A stretch of 6,477 bases of DNA from Acidobacteriota bacterium (lineage in GTDB: Bacteria > Acidobacteriota > Terriglobia > Terriglobales > Acidobacteriaceae). Numbering within the stretch: position 1 is the first letter of the stretch; every line of letters starts with the position of its first letter. The translations under genes and the position numbers were made by a program. This document shows, in pieces, positions 4,973 through 6,477 of the stretch. The DNA is taken from positions 1-6,477 of the forward strand of contig QIAW01000240.1 in NCBI GenBank assembly GCA_003225655.1, read 5' to 3'. The notes under the pieces were generated by a model. That model ran no database searches and had not been told where the DNA came from. It was given only the letters and a program-made list of their open reading frames with translations.

Positions 4973-6010
4973 ATGGCTAAAGCGGAAGGGCGCAAGAAAA
5001 GCGGGATGATTCTGGCTGGTGATGTGGGTGGAACCAAGTGCAACCTCGCCTTGTTCCAGGAAGACAGCAACCGAACCCGGCTCCAACTGATTTTCCAACG
5101 CCGTTATCCAACCCAGGATTACGCCGCGCGCTCCTTTCAGTCGATGCTTCAGGATTTTCTTGGCCATGCCGCCAAATCTGAAGCCGCGGCTTCCAGCAAA
5201 AGCATAACTGCGGCGGGCTTTGGGTCGGCAGGAGCCGTTGTTGATGGACGCTTCCACAGCTCGAATCTACCCTGGGTCCTGGCAGGCCATGAGCTGGCTT
5301 CGGAATTGGGACTTCAGAGCGTGGCGATGTTGAATGACCTTGAGGCAACGGCGTGCAGCCTGGAACATCTTGCGCCGAACGATGTGCTGGTGCTGAATGA
5401 GGGCGTTCCCCAGCCTCACGGAGCTAAAGCGCTTCTCGCAGCCGGAACGGGTTTGGGCGAGGCCATCCTTTTCTGGAATGGCAACCAGTATCATGCAGTG
5501 CCCTCCGAGGGCGGTATGGCTGATTTCACGCCGTGCACCGAACGTGAGATTGAATTACTGCGTTTCTTAAAAAAGCGCATGCCCAGTGTCTGCGCGGAAG
5601 AGGTTCTTTCGGGCCGGGGTTTCCTCGCCATTCATGAGTTTCTTGATTCCGCTGTGCGGCACCCTTCTTTCGATGGTTCGACAGGCGATGCAGCCCGAGA
5701 GATTACCCAGCAGGCGCTCGCGCAGTCGTGTCCGACTTGCGTAGAAACGTTGGATCTTTGGGTATCAGCTTACGGCTCCGAGGCCGGGAACCTGGCACTG
5801 CGAGTTTTGGCGTTTGGTGGCATCTACGTGGCCGGCGGAATCGCGGTCAAGATTCTGCCCAAGATGAAAGATGGTACCTTTGTGCGCGCTTTTTGCGCCA
5901 AGGGCAGCTTTGCTTCTATCCTTGCCCGGGTCCCAATCAATGTGGTCTTGAATGAGGATGCGCCACTGTGGGGCGCTGCGTATCAAGCACTCGCCTGCAA
6001 GATTGATTAG
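4973..6010 (+). CDS. glk: Glucokinase (Glk family, PF02685) with His-to-Met change in the EGGH motif
   Basis: The protein is 345 residues. The family phosphorylates glucose with ATP to glucose 6-phosphate in the cytoplasm. Motifs in order are the phosphate loop LAGDVGGTKCNLALF (14-28), GFGSAGAVVDGR (82-93), NLPWVL (98-103), LNDLEA with Asn121 and catalytic-base Asp122 (120-125), AAGTGLGEAILF (156-167), SEGGMADF (178-185), AEEVLSG with Glu209 (208-214) and GGIYVAGGIAVKILP (282-296). These match E. coli Glk with a constant offset of 22: Asn99, Asp100, Glu157 and Glu187 are all kept, but His160, which contacts the sugar, is Met182 here. The CXCGXXGC zinc motif of ROK kinases is absent. Neighbouring NagA and the GH3 gene suggest an amino-sugar setting, so a substrate other than glucose is possible. 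AGGAGA (4952-4957) is 15 bases before the ATG at 4973, which is long. A CTG at 4964 would have ideal spacing, and the ATG at 5006 starts at the usual family N-terminus. Confidence 0.92.
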   Translation: MAKAEGRKKSGMILAGDVGGTKCNLALFQEDSNRTRLQLIFQRRYPTQDYAARSFQSMLQDFLGHAAKSEAAASSKSITAAGFGSAGAVVDGRFHSSNLPWVLAGHELASELGLQSVAMLNDLEATACSLEHLAPNDVLVLNEGVPQPHGAKALLAAGTGLGEAILFWNGNQYHAVPSEGGMADFTPCTEREIELLRFLKKRMPSVCAEEVLSGRGFLAIHEFLDSAVRHPSFDGSTGDAAREITQQALAQSCPTCVETLDLWVSAYGSEAGNLALRVLAFGGIYVAGGIAVKILPKMKDGTFVRAFCAKGSFASILARVPINVVLNEDAPLWGAAYQALACKID

Positions 6011-6038
6011 CAGCCAGGAATTAAATTCAATACTTTTG

Positions 6039-6477
6039 CTATTGCAGGCCTATTCCACGAGTCATCACGCCAGCGACTTCCAGCTTCTCATTCAACAAGA
6101 CAAGATCGGCATCAGCACCGGGAGCGATGACACCCTTCTTTCCCGCCAGTCCTAGCCGATTCGCCGGATTCAAAGTTGCCATTTGCACAGCTTCGCGCAG
6201 CGAAATTCCCAGCGAGACCAGATGTCGCACAGCGCGGTCCAGCGTGAGCGTGCTGCCGGCGAGGCGCCCTTCACTGTTGCGGCAGACTCCATCGCGCACC
6301 GTGAACTCAAAGGGTCCCAGGCGATAGACGCCATCAGGCATGCCGGTGGCGGCGGTGCCATCGCTTACCAGGATCACGCGCTGCGTCCCTTTAGCTGCCA
6401 GCAACAGGCGAATGGCGGGATCATCCACATGGATGCCATCAGCGATCACCTCGGCTGTAACGGCCGGGTCGGTAAGC
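6039..6477 (-). CDS. nagA: N-acetylglucosamine-6-phosphate deacetylase, C-terminal part (5' end outside window)
   Basis: The frame is open from the right edge of the window to the TAG at 6039-6041, giving about 145 C-terminal residues. The GTG at 6449 is an internal Val of LTDPAVTAEVIADGIHVDDP. The enzyme removes acetate from GlcNAc 6-phosphate in the cytoplasm, yielding glucosamine 6-phosphate for glycolysis or cell-wall synthesis. Family marks are ADGIHVDDP, with a His that belongs to the substrate/metal site region; LVSDGTAATGMPDGVYRLG, whose Asp corresponds to the catalytic Asp of the amidohydrolase family; LAGSTLTLDRAVRHLV; and the C-terminal ATLNPANRLGLAGKKGVIAPGADADLVLL, a typical amidohydrolase ending. 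No frameshift is visible. It is convergent with glucokinase, with only 28 bases between the stop codons. About 60% of the protein, including the N-terminal metal ligands, is not visible. Confidence 0.93.
   Translation of the reverse strand, partial: LTDPAVTAEVIADGIHVDDPAIRLLLAAKGTQRVILVSDGTAATGMPDGVYRLGPFEFTVRDGVCRNSEGRLAGSTLTLDRAVRHLVSLGISLREAVQMATLNPANRLGLAGKKGVIAPGADADLVLLNEKLEVAGVMTRGIGLQ

Noticed and set aside
6011..6045. Possible bidirectional terminator between glucokinase and nagA
   Set aside because: Only the AT-rich palindrome GAATTAAATTC and a 5-bp CAATA/TATTG stem are present. Neither is GC-rich or followed by a proper T-tract.

Overview
The window looks like a piece of a chromosome from an acidobacterium (Acidobacteriota). 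The main clue is the truncated outer-membrane protein at the left edge. Its QQWN, YNALQ, MPFGRGK and NPGRQVQF patches and aromatic C-terminus are typical of the large Oar-like, carboxypeptidase-regulatory/TonB-dependent beta-barrel proteins that are abundant in that phylum. No phage, IS, CRISPR, tRNA or rRNA signal was seen. The phylum is inferred from protein style, not from a marker gene.

Layout, left to right. (1) The C-terminal third or so of an Oar-like TonB-dependent receptor (plus strand, cut by the window edge), followed by a strong Rho-independent terminator. (2) A convergent intergenic stretch of about 660 bp with no convincing gene. It holds several short direct and inverted repeats and a likely terminator for the next gene. 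(3) A minus-strand pair: an exported GH3 beta-N-acetylhexosaminidase-like protein (NagZ type) followed after 74 bp by a phosphofructokinase. (4) An intergenic region of 83 to 182 bp, depending on the GH3 start, which is divergent and carries a candidate promoter and an inverted repeat. (5) A plus-strand glucokinase of the Glk (PF02685) family. (6) After only 28 bp, convergent with it, the C-terminal part of N-acetylglucosamine-6-phosphate deacetylase (NagA, minus strand, cut by the right edge).

Together the genes form an amino-sugar/hexose entry module. A periplasmic hexosaminidase-like protein would act on peptidoglycan or chitin fragments. A sugar kinase would phosphorylate hexose, NagA would deacetylate GlcNAc-6-phosphate, and phosphofructokinase would feed or reverse glycolysis.

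Three enzymes have unusual active sites. The GH3 protein lacks, in frame, the roughly 20-residue loop that carries the Asp-Ser-His acid/base dyad of NagZ. The phosphofructokinase has Asp104 and Lys124, the signature of pyrophosphate-dependent enzymes. The glucokinase has Met where the family has the sugar-contacting His of the EGGH motif. These are the observations most worth following up. The GH3 loop loss is the strongest, because it predicts a NagZ relative with no canonical acid/base catalyst.
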